From Paenimyroides aestuarii (GTDB lineage Bacteria; Bacteroidota; Bacteroidia; Flavobacteriales; Flavobacteriaceae), in NCBI RefSeq assembly GCF_024628805.1, contig NZ_CP102382.1, forward strand, positions 1,736,001 through 1,800,000: a stretch of DNA of 64,000 nt. Direction: 5' to 3'. Under the pieces are notes generated by a model. The model was not told where the DNA came from and made no database searches. It was given only the letters and a program-made list of their open reading frames with translations. Shown one piece after another: positions 6,337 through 14,747 of the stretch (position 1 is its first letter; each line of letters opens with the position of its first letter). The position numbers and the translations under genes were made by a program.

Positions 6337-7050
6337 ATGAAAAAACAGGTAATCATAGTGTTTTTAAGCGTTTGTTTGTGGTCGTGTTCCAAGAAAATAG
6401 GGCTTTCTGGCGAAATCATTAATCAAAAGAAGCAATTGGTTTCTTATGAAAGTGTAGTAAATAATTCTTCAGCAAGTATCGAATTAGACACCTCTGTTGC
6501 TCCAAACGAGTTGTTAGTCACCGGTGATAAATCATTGGTAGAGAATTTGCTCATTGAAAACAAGGGCAGTTTATTAAGTATTTCTAATAAAGAATCGATA
6601 TCCTATCAAGGTGAAAAAGCACCATTGATTATAAAAATGAACAATCCCCATTTACAAAAAATGGTTATAGCAGGTTCGGGCTCTATTGCAACCAATAATA
6701 TCACTCTTACAAATGATATTGAATTCCACATTTCAGGTGCCGGCGAAGTAAATGTGAAGTTATTCAATAACAACACTGCGGTTTTTGTGACGGGTGCGGG
6801 CGATATTCGCTTGCGTGGGGTTAGTAATGAGCTAAAGGCTAATATGTCGGGAGCAGGGAACTTAATTGCCGAAGATTTAACCAATAAATTGTCAGACATA
6901 GAAATTTCAGGAGCAGGAAATGCCAAAGTAAACAGCTCGGAAGAAATAAATATTAAAATATCGGGAGTGGGCAATTTAGATTACAAAAACCACAAAGGAT
7001 TAAAAATAAAGCAAAAAGTATCGGGCATTGGAAGCGTAAATCCTTATTAA
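6337..7050 (+). CDS. GIN-domain (DUF2807) lipoprotein
   Basis: The 237-residue product starts with a lipoprotein signal peptide (cleavage before Cys17, LWSC). From about residue 40 it shows the repetitive GIN/DUF2807 beta-helix pattern, with recurring SGAGxI/V and G-A-G-D/N turns (VTGAGDIRLRG, MSGAGNLIAED, ISGAGNAKVN). It ends SGIGSVNPY. The family consists of surface or periplasmic beta-helix proteins of Bacteroidetes named for a head-of-adhesin-like domain. Function is unknown. A second GIN-domain gene lies 450 bp downstream on the same strand with a DUF1508-like gene between. Confidence 0.85.
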   Translation: MKKQVIIVFLSVCLWSCSKKIGLSGEIINQKKQLVSYESVVNNSSASIELDTSVAPNELLVTGDKSLVENLLIENKGSLLSISNKESISYQGEKAPLIIKMNNPHLQKMVIAGSGSIATNNITLTNDIEFHISGAGEVNVKLFNNNTAVFVTGAGDIRLRGVSNELKANMSGAGNLIAEDLTNKLSDIEISGAGNAKVNSSEEINIKISGVGNLDYKNHKGLKIKQKVSGIGSVNPY

Positions 7051-7118
7051 AAAAAACAACAAAACCAATTTTCATTTCCGTAATTTTATAAATAGATTTG
7101 TTTGCATTAAAAACAAAT

Positions 7119-7478
7119 ATGGGCACATTAGTAATTAGCAAAAAGGAAAACAACACGTATAAATACACCTATAACAATCGCAAAGGAAATGTGGTTTTTA
7201 CCAGCAACAGCTATGCTTCAAAAGCACATTGCTTAAGCGAAATCAATATATTAAAAAGAAATTTTACAATTATTCAATTCATACATTACAAAACACCTTC
7301 GGGGAAATTGTTTTTTAAAGTAAACCTAAACGACCATATTTTGGGCGTAAGTAGAAAGTTTACCACGCCGCTTTTAATGGAAAAAGGATTGAACGATTTA
7401 AAAAACAATTTCATACGCTCAGAAGTATTAGATTTTACCGAAGATGTGTTTGAAATGTTACCAGAGGAAGTATTCTAA
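7119..7478 (+). CDS. DUF1508/YegP-like protein
   Basis: The predicted product is 119 residues. The ATG at 7119 (MGTLVISKK) was preferred over an upstream TTG. The TTG sits on TAGATTTG (7093-7100), which matches the Bacteroidetes -7 promoter box and would give a very short leader. The first half resembles the DUF1508 (YegP) fold: KYTYNNRKGNVVFTSNSY, then SKAHCLSEI. The second half (FFKVNLNDHILGVSRKF) could be a divergent second repeat. YegP-like proteins have no firm function. The gene lies between two GIN-domain genes in the same direction, 19 bp before the second one. Confidence 0.7.
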   Translation: MGTLVISKKENNTYKYTYNNRKGNVVFTSNSYASKAHCLSEINILKRNFTIIQFIHYKTPSGKLFFKVNLNDHILGVSRKFTTPLLMEKGLNDLKNNFIRSEVLDFTEDVFEMLPEEVF

Positions 7479-7497
7479 CCTAACAAATATTTTAATT

Positions 7498-8223
7498 ATG
7501 AAAAAAATTTTAGCACTGTTTTTTGTATCGTTGATAACGGTAACAAGCTATGCTCAAGATCGAAAAATAAAAGGAAACGGCGTGGTTCAAGAAAAAAATC
7601 GCCGAGTGCAAAAATATACCAAAGTAGTGATAGATGGTGATTTAACCGTTGAATTGCTAAACAATCCTTTTAAAAACACCATCCGAACATCTGGCGATGG
7701 TAATTTGCATCATTTGGTTCAGGTAAAAGTGGAAAATCAGGTGTTGACTTTAAAACGCAAGCCCGGATTTGTAGTAATAAGCCAAACAGAACCATTAAAA
7801 ATCACGCTTACAAGCAAAGATATAGAAGCAATTTCCATGATGGGTGATAAAGGGAGTATTAGCAATTTAGGAGCAATTGAATCAGGTGAATTAACCCTTT
7901 CAAATGCAGGTTCTGGAACGATGGATTTAAGAGTGAAAGCCGAAAAATTGATTTTAAACACCGAAAATGAAGGCAGTATTCGAGTAGAAGGGAATGCAAA
8001 CACTGTTAAAATAGATCATAAAGGAAACGGTGAAATAGACATGAAAGATTTGTCGAACTTTTTTACTGAAGTAACATCTACAGGTGCTGGCGACATTTAT
8101 ACCAATACAGTAAACGGAATCGATGGAACGATAAGCGGCAGTGGAAATTTGTACTATCGCTTCACAAAAACAGTGAATGTAACCGAGAACGGAGAAGGAA
8201 AAGCAATAAAGAAAGAGAATTAA
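7498..8223 (+). CDS. Secreted GIN-domain (DUF2807) protein
   Basis: The product is 241 residues from the ATG at 7498. A Sec signal peptide ends at about residue 20 (TSYA-QD), with no lipobox. The body is a DUF2807 beta-helix: GDLTVELLN near the start, then SNAGSGTMDLRV, GSIRVEG, TSTGAGDIYTN and ISGSGNLYYRF. It resembles the lipoprotein at 6337-7050 in family but not closely in sequence, so the two are old paralogues or members of a functional pair. A very short gap to the DUF1508-like gene suggests co-transcription. Confidence 0.85.
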   Translation: MKKILALFFVSLITVTSYAQDRKIKGNGVVQEKNRRVQKYTKVVIDGDLTVELLNNPFKNTIRTSGDGNLHHLVQVKVENQVLTLKRKPGFVVISQTEPLKITLTSKDIEAISMMGDKGSISNLGAIESGELTLSNAGSGTMDLRVKAEKLILNTENEGSIRVEGNANTVKIDHKGNGEIDMKDLSNFFTEVTSTGAGDIYTNTVNGIDGTISGSGNLYYRFTKTVNVTENGEGKAIKKEN

Positions 8224-8287
8224 GTTGTTCAAAAACAGAACAGTATAAAAGTTGTAAAAAAAAAGCGTTTTTTTAGTTTCATTTTTC

Positions 8288-8318
8288 TTTGCAGGCATTA
8301 AAATTATTTATACATTTG
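8288..8318 (+). promoter_or_regulatory. Promoter of the tRNA gene
   Basis: TTTG (8288-8291), a 19-bp spacer and TACATTTG (8311-8318) match the Bacteroidetes sigma consensus TTTG / TAnnTTTG exactly. The predicted start falls a few bases later, about 15 nt before the tRNA. Confidence 0.75.
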
Positions 8319-8340
8319 CAACCGAAATAAGAAACCAAAC

Positions 8341-8414
8341 GGCGAGGTAGCTCAGTTGGTTAGAGCGCAGGATTCATAACCCTGAGGTCACGGGTTCAAC
8401 TCCCGTCTTCGCTA
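8341..8414 (+). tRNA. tRNA with anticodon CAT (elongator Met likely)
   Basis: The 74-nt cloverleaf has acceptor strands GGCGAGG and CTTCGCT (G-U at the first pair). The D arm has GCTC, AGTTGGTTA and GAGC. The anticodon loop carries CAT at 8375-8377, and the T arm is ACGGG-TTCAACT-CCCGT. It resembles the elongator tRNA-Met of flavobacteria. A tRNA-Ile decoded as AUA after lysidine modification cannot be fully excluded. CCA is not encoded. Confidence 0.92.
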
Positions 8415-8417
8415 CTA

Positions 8418-8450
8418 AAAAGAGAATTACGAAAGTGATTCTCTTTTTTT
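8418..8450 (+). terminator. Terminator of the tRNA gene
   Basis: AGAGAAT and ATTCTCT form a stem with a 10-nt loop. Seven T follow immediately. Confidence 0.8.
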
Positions 8451-8732
8451 ATTCTGGTAAGTAAAACTCATATATAAAAGTATCCCAATCAAAACCTGAG
8501 GATTAGGAAAAAAGTTTTGATAGCTTGAAGAGGAAAAAATGATTTGTCTTTTACGCCTCAGAGTTGTATTCTGAAGTTCTTGATTTTCACGTTGAAGCTT
8601 TATGTGATCACAATCAAAAGGCTAGATTTTTTTGTTTTGTAGAATTTAGTTTTACCACAGATATATAGATTTACTCAGATTTCTTTTTTTACAATATACA
8701 GTAATACAATCTACATCATACAGCAATCATCA

Positions 8733-8815
8733 GCTAACCGCAATAGGGATTGCAGCCTTGTTGGAGCTCTTTGTTTTTGATAGAAAACAAAAGCGACGGC
8801 GGAAAGCCCGACCTG
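8733..8815. repeat. Flavobacterial intergenic structured repeat (candidate ncRNA)
   Basis: The stretch CTAACCGCAATAGGGATTG, then an inverted repeat CTTTGTTTT tgatag AAAACAAAAG, then GCGACGGCGGAAAGCCCGAC resembles a short element that I recall between genes in many flavobacterial genomes. In those, a CCC/GGG-rich base carries a variable T-rich/A-rich stem and ends in GCGGAAAGC. It may correspond to a structured RNA class. I cannot confirm this without a covariance search. The flanking sequence 8451-8732 holds nothing else I recognise. Confidence 0.5.
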
Positions 8816-8872
8816 AAACGTTAGTGGAAGGAATTGCCCTTAAAAAATAAAATATAGACTGGCTATTTGCAT

Positions 8873-8903
8873 AAAAAAACCGCCTCAACTTGTGAGACGG
8901 TTT
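8873..8903 (-). terminator. Terminator of the FAS1/TspO-like operon
   Basis: AACCGCCTCA and TGAGACGGTT form a 9-10 bp stem. On the minus strand it is followed by a run of seven T. It lies about 30 bp past the FAS1 gene stop. Confidence 0.8.
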
Positions 8904-8934
8904 GAACACTCAATAAAATAACATTTAACTATTA

Positions 8935-9888
8935 TTATGGAAGTAAAACTCGGTCAATTAAATGAACTACGCCATTTGTTGCCAGCATATTTACTGATGT
9001 AATTACAGAAGATGTGCTGTTTCCATTGCCTTTTACGGTTGCTTGATTTCCTAAAGCTACCATTAATGTTCCACCGTTTGCTGTGGTTAGTGATTGACCG
9101 TTTGATAGGTCAGATGAGAACGCACGCGCTTCGATTAGGTGGTAAGTAAGGATAGATGTTAAAGTTGCGGGGTCTGCACTTTCTATTGAGGCAATGGTTG
9201 GAAAACCAGCGTCTATAAATGCTTGATTGGTAGGTGCAAATACAGTAATGTTGTTTTGGGTTGCTAGTATATTTGCAACGTTTACTGAACCTTCACTTGC
9301 ACGCAATACGGCTGCTACTAAGTAGGATAGGTTGGGATTTGCTTGTGCCATTTGCACAATATTTTGTGTTGGCGGCATTAATACACGCTCAATTGAATGG
9401 ATAACTCCGTTTGATGCGGCCATATCGGCAGCGGTTACTTTCCAACCGTTTACAAATACCCCTCTGCTGTCTTTAGTAACGTATATTTTGTCGCCACCAA
9501 CAGTTGTAACTTCGGCGTTCGGTCCTGCGGGTACATCTGCTGCCATTACTTTTGCTGCCAATGTATGGTATAATAAAATATCGCTTAATGCGTTTTCTGA
9601 AAGGCTGTTAATGGTTTGTTGGGAAATACCCGAAGCTGCAAATGCTTGATTGTTAGGCGCAAACACGGTGAAAGGTCCGGTGCCATTAAGTGTTTCTCCT
9701 AAATTTGCTTTTGTTACAGCGGCTTTCAATAAACTGTAATCAGCATTTTCGCTTACAATGGTTGCGATTGTTTTTTGCTGAGGCATCATTGGTGTTGACT
9801 CATCGTCGTTACACGAAGTGGTTAATGCAAGGAATGCGAATGCAAATGTTGCACCAGCAAACTTTTTTAAGGATGTTCTAATTTTCAT
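8935..9888 (-). CDS. Lipoprotein with two FAS1 (fasciclin) domains
   Basis: The 317-residue product has a lipoprotein signal with Cys at about residue 26 (LTTSC-NDDE), so it is anchored in a membrane facing the periplasm or surface. Two FAS1 domains follow (about residues 45-175 and 180-317). Each has the H1 motif (GPFTVFAPNNQAF; NITVFAPTNQAF) and the closing NGVIHSIERVLMP / NGVVHLIDRVLLP. FAS1 domains mediate adhesion or protein contacts. The gene is 65 bp downstream of a TspO-like membrane protein gene on the same strand and is probably co-transcribed from the operator-rich region upstream of that gene. Confidence 0.93.
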   Translation of the reverse strand: MKIRTSLKKFAGATFAFAFLALTTSCNDDESTPMMPQQKTIATIVSENADYSLLKAAVTKANLGETLNGTGPFTVFAPNNQAFAASGISQQTINSLSENALSDILLYHTLAAKVMAADVPAGPNAEVTTVGGDKIYVTKDSRGVFVNGWKVTAADMAASNGVIHSIERVLMPPTQNIVQMAQANPNLSYLVAAVLRASEGSVNVANILATQNNITVFAPTNQAFIDAGFPTIASIESADPATLTSILTYHLIEARAFSSDLSNGQSLTTANGGTLMVALGNQATVKGNGNSTSSVITSVNMLATNGVVHLIDRVLLP

Positions 9889-9953
9889 AATTAATCAATT
9901 TAATAGTTATATAATTTATAAGGATTTTAAGTATTCACTAAACATTTTTTCAC

Positions 9954-10718
9954 TTAATCTGTGGGTATTATTTTGTGCATTAAACGGTACAAACAAACTG
10001 ATAATATGGCTATACATACAATAACGGCTGTGATTACAATATTAAAATTTTCATTAAAATTACTTACCGCTACTGCTGCAACTCCCCAAGCAACGGCCAC
10101 ACCAAACGCAATTGCATTGTACTTCCAACTAATGAATACCCCAATGATTCCTGCAATGATAGTTAAGCACATTGCCCAACCCGCCTCTGTGAAAATTATT
10201 GGTTGCCATTCTATTTTTGTAAGCCAAACGGCTGTATTTGCAATGAGCGCTACTGAAACCCAACCGGCATATAAAGCAAATGGGCATGTAATGAATAGGT
10301 TTCTCACTGCAATTTTAGGTTGCAATTGCTGACTGTTGAGTAGAATGCTTAGCAATAAAATCAATAACACAATCATCAAAATCAGGCACACAAGAATTGC
10401 ATCGTTCAACCAAAAATAAACCCATAAACAATTAACAACGTTGGTGGCTATAAACGTGAGCCCTATGGAATCTATGATGGAGCTATTATTTTTTTTTGTT
10501 AACTGATAAAAACTATATATGGTATGTGCAATCAATAACAAATAAATAATGCCCCAAATGCTGAATGCGTACCCTGCGGGTGTAAACATGTTGAAATAGC
10601 GGTCTGATATACTTTTCATTGTATTGCTATTCATTGTTCCTGTGTTCAGCAAATAATTCACCAATATGGTTGCCAAAAGGCTAATAAAATTTAGATATAT
10701 TATTACTTTTTTACTCAT
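9954..10718 (-). CDS. TspO-like (tryptophan-rich sensory) membrane protein
   Basis: The 254-residue product is almost entirely hydrophobic, with about seven membrane segments. It contains FTPAGYAFSIWGIIYLLL near residue 45 and YAGWVSVALIANTAVW near residue 152, features of the enlarged TspO-related proteins annotated as tryptophan-rich sensory proteins. Classical TspO is about 160 residues with five helices, so this is an extended relative. Members often sit in light- or oxidative-stress gene groups, but that is only suggestive here. The upstream region has at least three AGTAT-N6-ATACT-like inverted repeats, pointing to control by a dedicated repressor or activator. Confidence 0.75.
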   Translation of the reverse strand: MSKKVIIYLNFISLLATILVNYLLNTGTMNSNTMKSISDRYFNMFTPAGYAFSIWGIIYLLLIAHTIYSFYQLTKKNNSSIIDSIGLTFIATNVVNCLWVYFWLNDAILVCLILMIVLLILLLSILLNSQQLQPKIAVRNLFITCPFALYAGWVSVALIANTAVWLTKIEWQPIIFTEAGWAMCLTIIAGIIGVFISWKYNAIAFGVAVAWGVAAVAVSNFNENFNIVITAVIVCIAILSVCLYRLMHKIIPTD

Positions 10719-10762
10719 AATGATTTAAAATAAGTTATATAAAATCGGTTACTCTAAAAATT

Positions 10763-10851
10763 ATTAGTATGTAAATATACTAATTGTATTCAATATTGTA
10801 TATTTTTATACTTAATTTTTAACAAAATTTTATAAAGTATTTTTTTATACT
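10763..10851 (-). promoter_or_regulatory. Operator cluster upstream of the TspO-like gene
   Basis: Three inverted repeats share a 5-6-5 layout. They are AGTAT-N6-ATACT at 10766-10781 (extended to ATTAGTAT/ATACTAAT), TGTAT-N6-ATACT at 10797-10812 and AGTAT-N6-ATACT at 10836-10851. A fourth, AGTAT-N6-ATACC, lies at 11100-11115, with a TGTATACA palindrome at 11126-11133. The regular shape argues for binding sites of one dimeric regulator. The region is AT-rich, so part of this could be chance. Confidence 0.45.
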
Positions 10852-11468
10852 ATTTTTTAAAGCAAAATGTGTGCTTTTTAAATTAAATGGATCTAATTCG
10901 GTTAGTTAAAATGAATTATTTACAATAGAAATTGCTGTGATTGAATTAGTTTTTACAGATAGTTTGAGAGAGTGAAGTTGAAATACTGTATGTTTTTCCT
11001 ATAAAAAACATTGATTTTTAATTTATTAAGCGATATGTGTTGATTCTATAATTCCGAATTATAAATGGTACATATTGCTTTTTTAGATTTTGAAAAAAAA
11101 GTATATTTATATACCATTTTTGATTTGTATACATTATTTTTTGGCAACAAATTGCGGCTTATTTCATCAAATTGTAGAAAAAATCCATCTTTTTTGTTTA
11201 TTGAAATTACTTAGTTAAGTATTTTTTTTAACTAATTTTAAGAGTGTGAGAATGTTTTGATATAATGCTACCTAGACAAAATGATTTTATCCATGGTTTT
11301 AAAGTAATAAAAATAGGAATCAACTTATTTGTATGTAGTTCGTTTATCTGCCGTGAAGATTTTATTGTAAAGAATGCTAAAATGCAAAATCATATCAGTA
11401 TAACGGTATAAAAGTACTGATTATCAATTTTTTAGTTCTTATTTATCATGGGTTTAGGAATGTAATAA
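10852..11468. other. AT-rich non-coding region
   Basis: No credible gene is seen on either strand. It contains the fourth operator-like repeat (11100-11115) and an inverted repeat TTAGTTAA / TTAACTAA at 11211-11235. The rest shows no recognisable structure. Confidence 0.5.
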
Positions 11469-11915
11469 TTAGGCCACTACCTTTATATCTAATAGCACAT
11501 CCATTTGATTTTTAATATACATCTCATTGGCATCATTTAAAAAACCAATCGGTGTATAGTGAATATATCTTTTTCGGTACGATTCAAACAAGGATGAAAT
11601 TCGCAAATGATCAACTTCTGTTTTTCTGCTGTTTATGTACTGATCAATAATATCTTTTGTTTGGTGGTTGGGATTATTGGCAAACGCTAATAATTCGCCA
11701 ATTCCGTCGCAAAACCAAGCGCCTAAATCATTTTCGTCTGATAAACATGAAAACGTATTCGTAAAACTGTCAAATTCCAAAACAATGTTTGATTGAAATC
11801 TTTTGTTAAAATCTTCCAGATTTACAGATACGATACCGAGGTTGAAAATTTGTGAGCTACTTAAATCTTTTTTGATTTCACGATCGACGTAAATACTTTT
11901 TATTGCGGATAACAT
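11469..11915 (-). CDS. Protein of unknown function
   Basis: The 148-residue soluble product has mixed composition and no signal peptide or membrane helix. Visible features are an aromatic patch NDLGAWFCDGIGELLAF in the middle and a helical C-terminal half (RISSLFESYRKRYIHYTPIGF). I recognise no family. Codon use and composition look normal, so it is probably a real gene. It stands alone, with long non-coding stretches on both sides. Confidence 0.65.
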   Translation of the reverse strand: MLSAIKSIYVDREIKKDLSSSQIFNLGIVSVNLEDFNKRFQSNIVLEFDSFTNTFSCLSDENDLGAWFCDGIGELLAFANNPNHQTKDIIDQYINSRKTEVDHLRISSLFESYRKRYIHYTPIGFLNDANEMYIKNQMDVLLDIKVVA

Positions 11916-11932
11916 AGTAAGTTTAGTTTAAT

Positions 11933-11965
11933 AAAACGCCCAATAACTTAATATCGGGCGTTTTT
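11933..11965. terminator. Orphan terminator-like hairpin
   Basis: AAACGCCC and GGGCGTTT pair perfectly with a 14-nt loop, followed by TT on the plus strand (TTTTT in total). No plus-strand gene ends here, and the minus-strand gene at 11469-11915 begins just to the left. It could end an unseen small RNA or be a leader structure. Confidence 0.5.
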
Positions 11966-12431
11966 ACACCAAAGGTGTCATTTCTATTTCAAAGCATAAT
12001 GTATCAAACAATTTAAATGCCAAATAAATAGATGTGCAATGTAATAATCTTAAAATCAATTGTTTATTTTTAAAAATAATTTTTTTTCATAAAAACCCAC
12101 CCACTTTTTATCAAAAAATTATGGTAAAAAAATCCCCACATTGTATAAAAAAACCTTAAAAAGGGATTTTTATATGCTACTTTTTTCTAGTAATGGTTTG
12201 TTTATAGACTAATTTTAGGTCAGTCATTTTTATTGTAAATATTTTAAAGCGTTTGTTGCTGCCAATTTTTAAACAAAAATCGGCATATTTTACTCTTATT
12301 AAAGAAAAAGCTCTTTGAATGGTCATTATCTTTCTTTAATGTATAAGTCTTGGTTCGAATTTATTAATTGCATGCTCGAAGTTTCTATTTTGGGGCAAGG
12401 TATTTGCGTGATTGTTCTAAAATAAATTATT
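11966..12431. other. Intergenic region upstream of egtD
   Basis: The stretch is AT-rich with no recognised gene or RNA. A weak AATCCCC/GGGATT inverted pair lies near 12132-12170. The egtD promoter must lie in the right-hand part, but I see no clear TAnnTTTG box. Confidence 0.4.
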
Positions 12432-13415
12432 ATGAAATCTGAAAATGCTGTTAATCCTCCTGATCAAATCAATCAAAATTCTTCCACTTTTCGAACTGAT
12501 ATTTTGAGGGGATTAAACCAAAAAAATAAAAAACTTCCATCGAAATATTTTTATGATAAAATTGGCGACCGACTTTTTCAAACCATTATGAAAATGCCTG
12601 AATACTATCTCACAAATTGTGAACTAGACATTTTTAAAAACAAAACCAGTGAAATTGCCGAAGTGATAATGCACAATCACACACCGTTCGATTTGATAGA
12701 ATTAGGAGCCGGAGATGCCACAAAATCGGTTTATCTATTGCAACATTTATTGGAAAAAAACGCGGCTTTTAGTTATCTTCCTATCGATATTTCCGAAAAT
12801 ATTTTGTCGGAATTGGTGCAGCAAATGGAAACGAAATTGCCCCAGCTATCCGTAGTTCCCATGGAAGGTGATTATTTTGAAATGCTAGAACAAGCCACCA
12901 AACAATCCGAAAACCGTAAAGTGGTTCTTTTTTTAGGAGGAAATATCGGCAATATGGAAGCAGACGAAGCCTTGCTTTTTTGTAAAACACTGCACAGCAA
13001 GTTGCATCCTGGGGATATGGTACTTATGGGGTTCGATTTAAAGAAAAATCCGCATACCATTCTTGCTGCATACAATGATTCTGAAGGAATTACGGCAGCA
13101 TTTAATGTGAATCTTTTAAACCGTATCAATCGTGAATTGCATGCTGATTTCAAAATAGAAAATTTTCAACATTATCCGGTTTATGATCCTGTTTCAGGTG
13201 CATGCCGCAGTTATTTGGTCAGCATTTGCAAACAAAAGGTGACAATTGATGATGAAGTGATTGATTTTGAAGCAAATGAGTTGATTGACATGGAAATTTC
13301 ACAGAAATTCACCATCGAACAAATCCATCATTTAATGAATCGCGCGGGCTTTCAGTCATTAAAAAATATTAGTGATTCCAAAAAATGGTTTATTGATGCT
13401 ATTTGGATGGCTTAA
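12432..13415 (+). CDS. egtD: L-histidine N-alpha-methyltransferase EgtD
   Basis: EgtD trimethylates histidine to hercynine with S-adenosylmethionine, the first step of ergothioneine synthesis. The 327-residue length is typical. Features are the N-terminal LPSKYFYDKIGDRLFQTI, the SAM-binding LIELGAGDATKS near residue 95, YLPIDIS near residue 120, VLFLGGNIGNM near residue 165 and the substrate-side MGFDLKKNPHTILAAYND near residue 200. The egtB gene follows 13 bp later. No egtA, egtC or egtE gene is seen nearby. Confidence 0.93.
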   Translation: MKSENAVNPPDQINQNSSTFRTDILRGLNQKNKKLPSKYFYDKIGDRLFQTIMKMPEYYLTNCELDIFKNKTSEIAEVIMHNHTPFDLIELGAGDATKSVYLLQHLLEKNAAFSYLPIDISENILSELVQQMETKLPQLSVVPMEGDYFEMLEQATKQSENRKVVLFLGGNIGNMEADEALLFCKTLHSKLHPGDMVLMGFDLKKNPHTILAAYNDSEGITAAFNVNLLNRINRELHADFKIENFQHYPVYDPVSGACRSYLVSICKQKVTIDDEVIDFEANELIDMEISQKFTIEQIHHLMNRAGFQSLKNISDSKKWFIDAIWMA

Positions 13416-13428
13416 AAAAAAGAAAAAA

Positions 13429-14619
13429 ATGAATCAAAACACTTCTAGTAAAAATGCAACCAAAAAAACAGATTGGCTGGCAATGTATCGCCACATTCGC
13501 ACGCATACAGAAACTATTTGCGAACCCTTGCAAACTGAAGATTATGTGGTGCAACCAATAGTTGATGTGAGTCCGCCGAAATGGCATTTAGGACATACTA
13601 CTTGGTTCTTTGAAACGTTTTTGTTGCAGCCGCATTTGCCAGATTATCAAGTTTTTAACGCCAATTATAATTATGTGTTTAATAGCTATTACGAAACGAT
13701 TGGAGCACGTGTAATTCGTACCGACAGAGGTAATTTAAGCCGTCCGTCTGTTGCAGAAATTTATCAGTACAGGGCGTATGTAGATGCGCAAATGGCGCTT
13801 TTTTTACAAAGTATCCACTTTACGCAGCATTTACATCCGTTATTGGAATTGGGATTAAATCATGAACAGCAACACCAAGAGCTACTTTTGGCGGATATAA
13901 AATATATCTTGGGACACAACCCGCTTTTTCCTGTTTACGAATCTAAAAAAATGCCAGAAAACAAAGTGTTTTTAGATGATTCAATGTGTACTATTAACGA
14001 AGGTATTTATGAAATTGGTTATAACGGTGACGGATTTTGTTTTGACAATGAAAAGAACAGACACAAGGTTTTTTTGAATCGCTTTCAGATTGCAACATCG
14101 CCCGTTACTAATGAAGAGTTTCTGCAATTTATAGAATCGGGAGGTTATCGTGATTTTAAGTATTGGCATGCAGAAGGTTGGGATTGGGTGCAAAAGCATC
14201 AAATAGAAGCACCACTTTATTGGCATTTTATTGATGACAGATGGATGTATTACACCTTCAATGGATTGCAGGAAATAAACAGGCAGCAAGCGGTTTGTCA
14301 TGTAAGCTTTTACGAAGCAGCAGCTTTTGCCCAATGGAAAGAAATGCGTTTGCCAACCGAAGCAGAGTGGGAGGTTGCAGCCGAAGAATTAGATTGGGGA
14401 AGTCGTTGGGAATGGACAAATTCGGCCTATTTACCTTATCCAGGGTTTCAAAAAGAAGCAGGAGCTGTGGGCGAATACAATGGCAAATTTATGGTGAGCC
14501 AAATGGTTTTGCGCGGAGCTTCGATTGCTACACCAGCAAACCACAGCCGTAAAACATACCGCAATTTTTTCTATCCCAATTTAAGGTCGCAATTCACAGG
14601 AATTCGATTAGCAAAGTAG
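13429..14619 (+). CDS. egtB: EgtB-type iron sulfoxide synthase
   Basis: EgtB joins hercynine to a thiol donor with O2 to give the sulfoxide precursor of ergothioneine. The product is 396 residues from the ATG at 13429, 13 bp after egtD. The N-terminal DinB-like domain carries the three iron-binding histidines: GHTTWF (His56) and NHEQQHQE (His145, His149). The C-terminal FGE-sulfatase domain holds LPTEAEWEVAA and ends YPNLRSQFTGIRLAK. With no glutamine amidotransferase (egtC) alongside, cysteine could be the direct sulfur donor, as in some bacteria, or gamma-glutamylcysteine could be processed elsewhere. OvoA is less likely because there is no C-terminal methyltransferase. Confidence 0.9.
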   Translation: MNQNTSSKNATKKTDWLAMYRHIRTHTETICEPLQTEDYVVQPIVDVSPPKWHLGHTTWFFETFLLQPHLPDYQVFNANYNYVFNSYYETIGARVIRTDRGNLSRPSVAEIYQYRAYVDAQMALFLQSIHFTQHLHPLLELGLNHEQQHQELLLADIKYILGHNPLFPVYESKKMPENKVFLDDSMCTINEGIYEIGYNGDGFCFDNEKNRHKVFLNRFQIATSPVTNEEFLQFIESGGYRDFKYWHAEGWDWVQKHQIEAPLYWHFIDDRWMYYTFNGLQEINRQQAVCHVSFYEAAAFAQWKEMRLPTEAEWEVAAEELDWGSRWEWTNSAYLPYPGFQKEAGAVGEYNGKFMVSQMVLRGASIATPANHSRKTYRNFFYPNLRSQFTGIRLAK

Positions 14620-14747
14620 ATTTTTTTTATTGTAATTTGGAATTAATGTTAAAATAAAGAAATATTTTTAACGTGTTGTTAGGGAATTCTTTAATCGCCA
14701 AACAGTTTATTCTTTGTAATTTTATAATTCACAAAAAGAAAGCAAAC

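Noticed and set aside
14241..14552. A 103-codon plus-strand frame overlapping egtB
   Set aside because: It is entirely inside the egtB coding sequence in another frame and encodes no recognisable motif.
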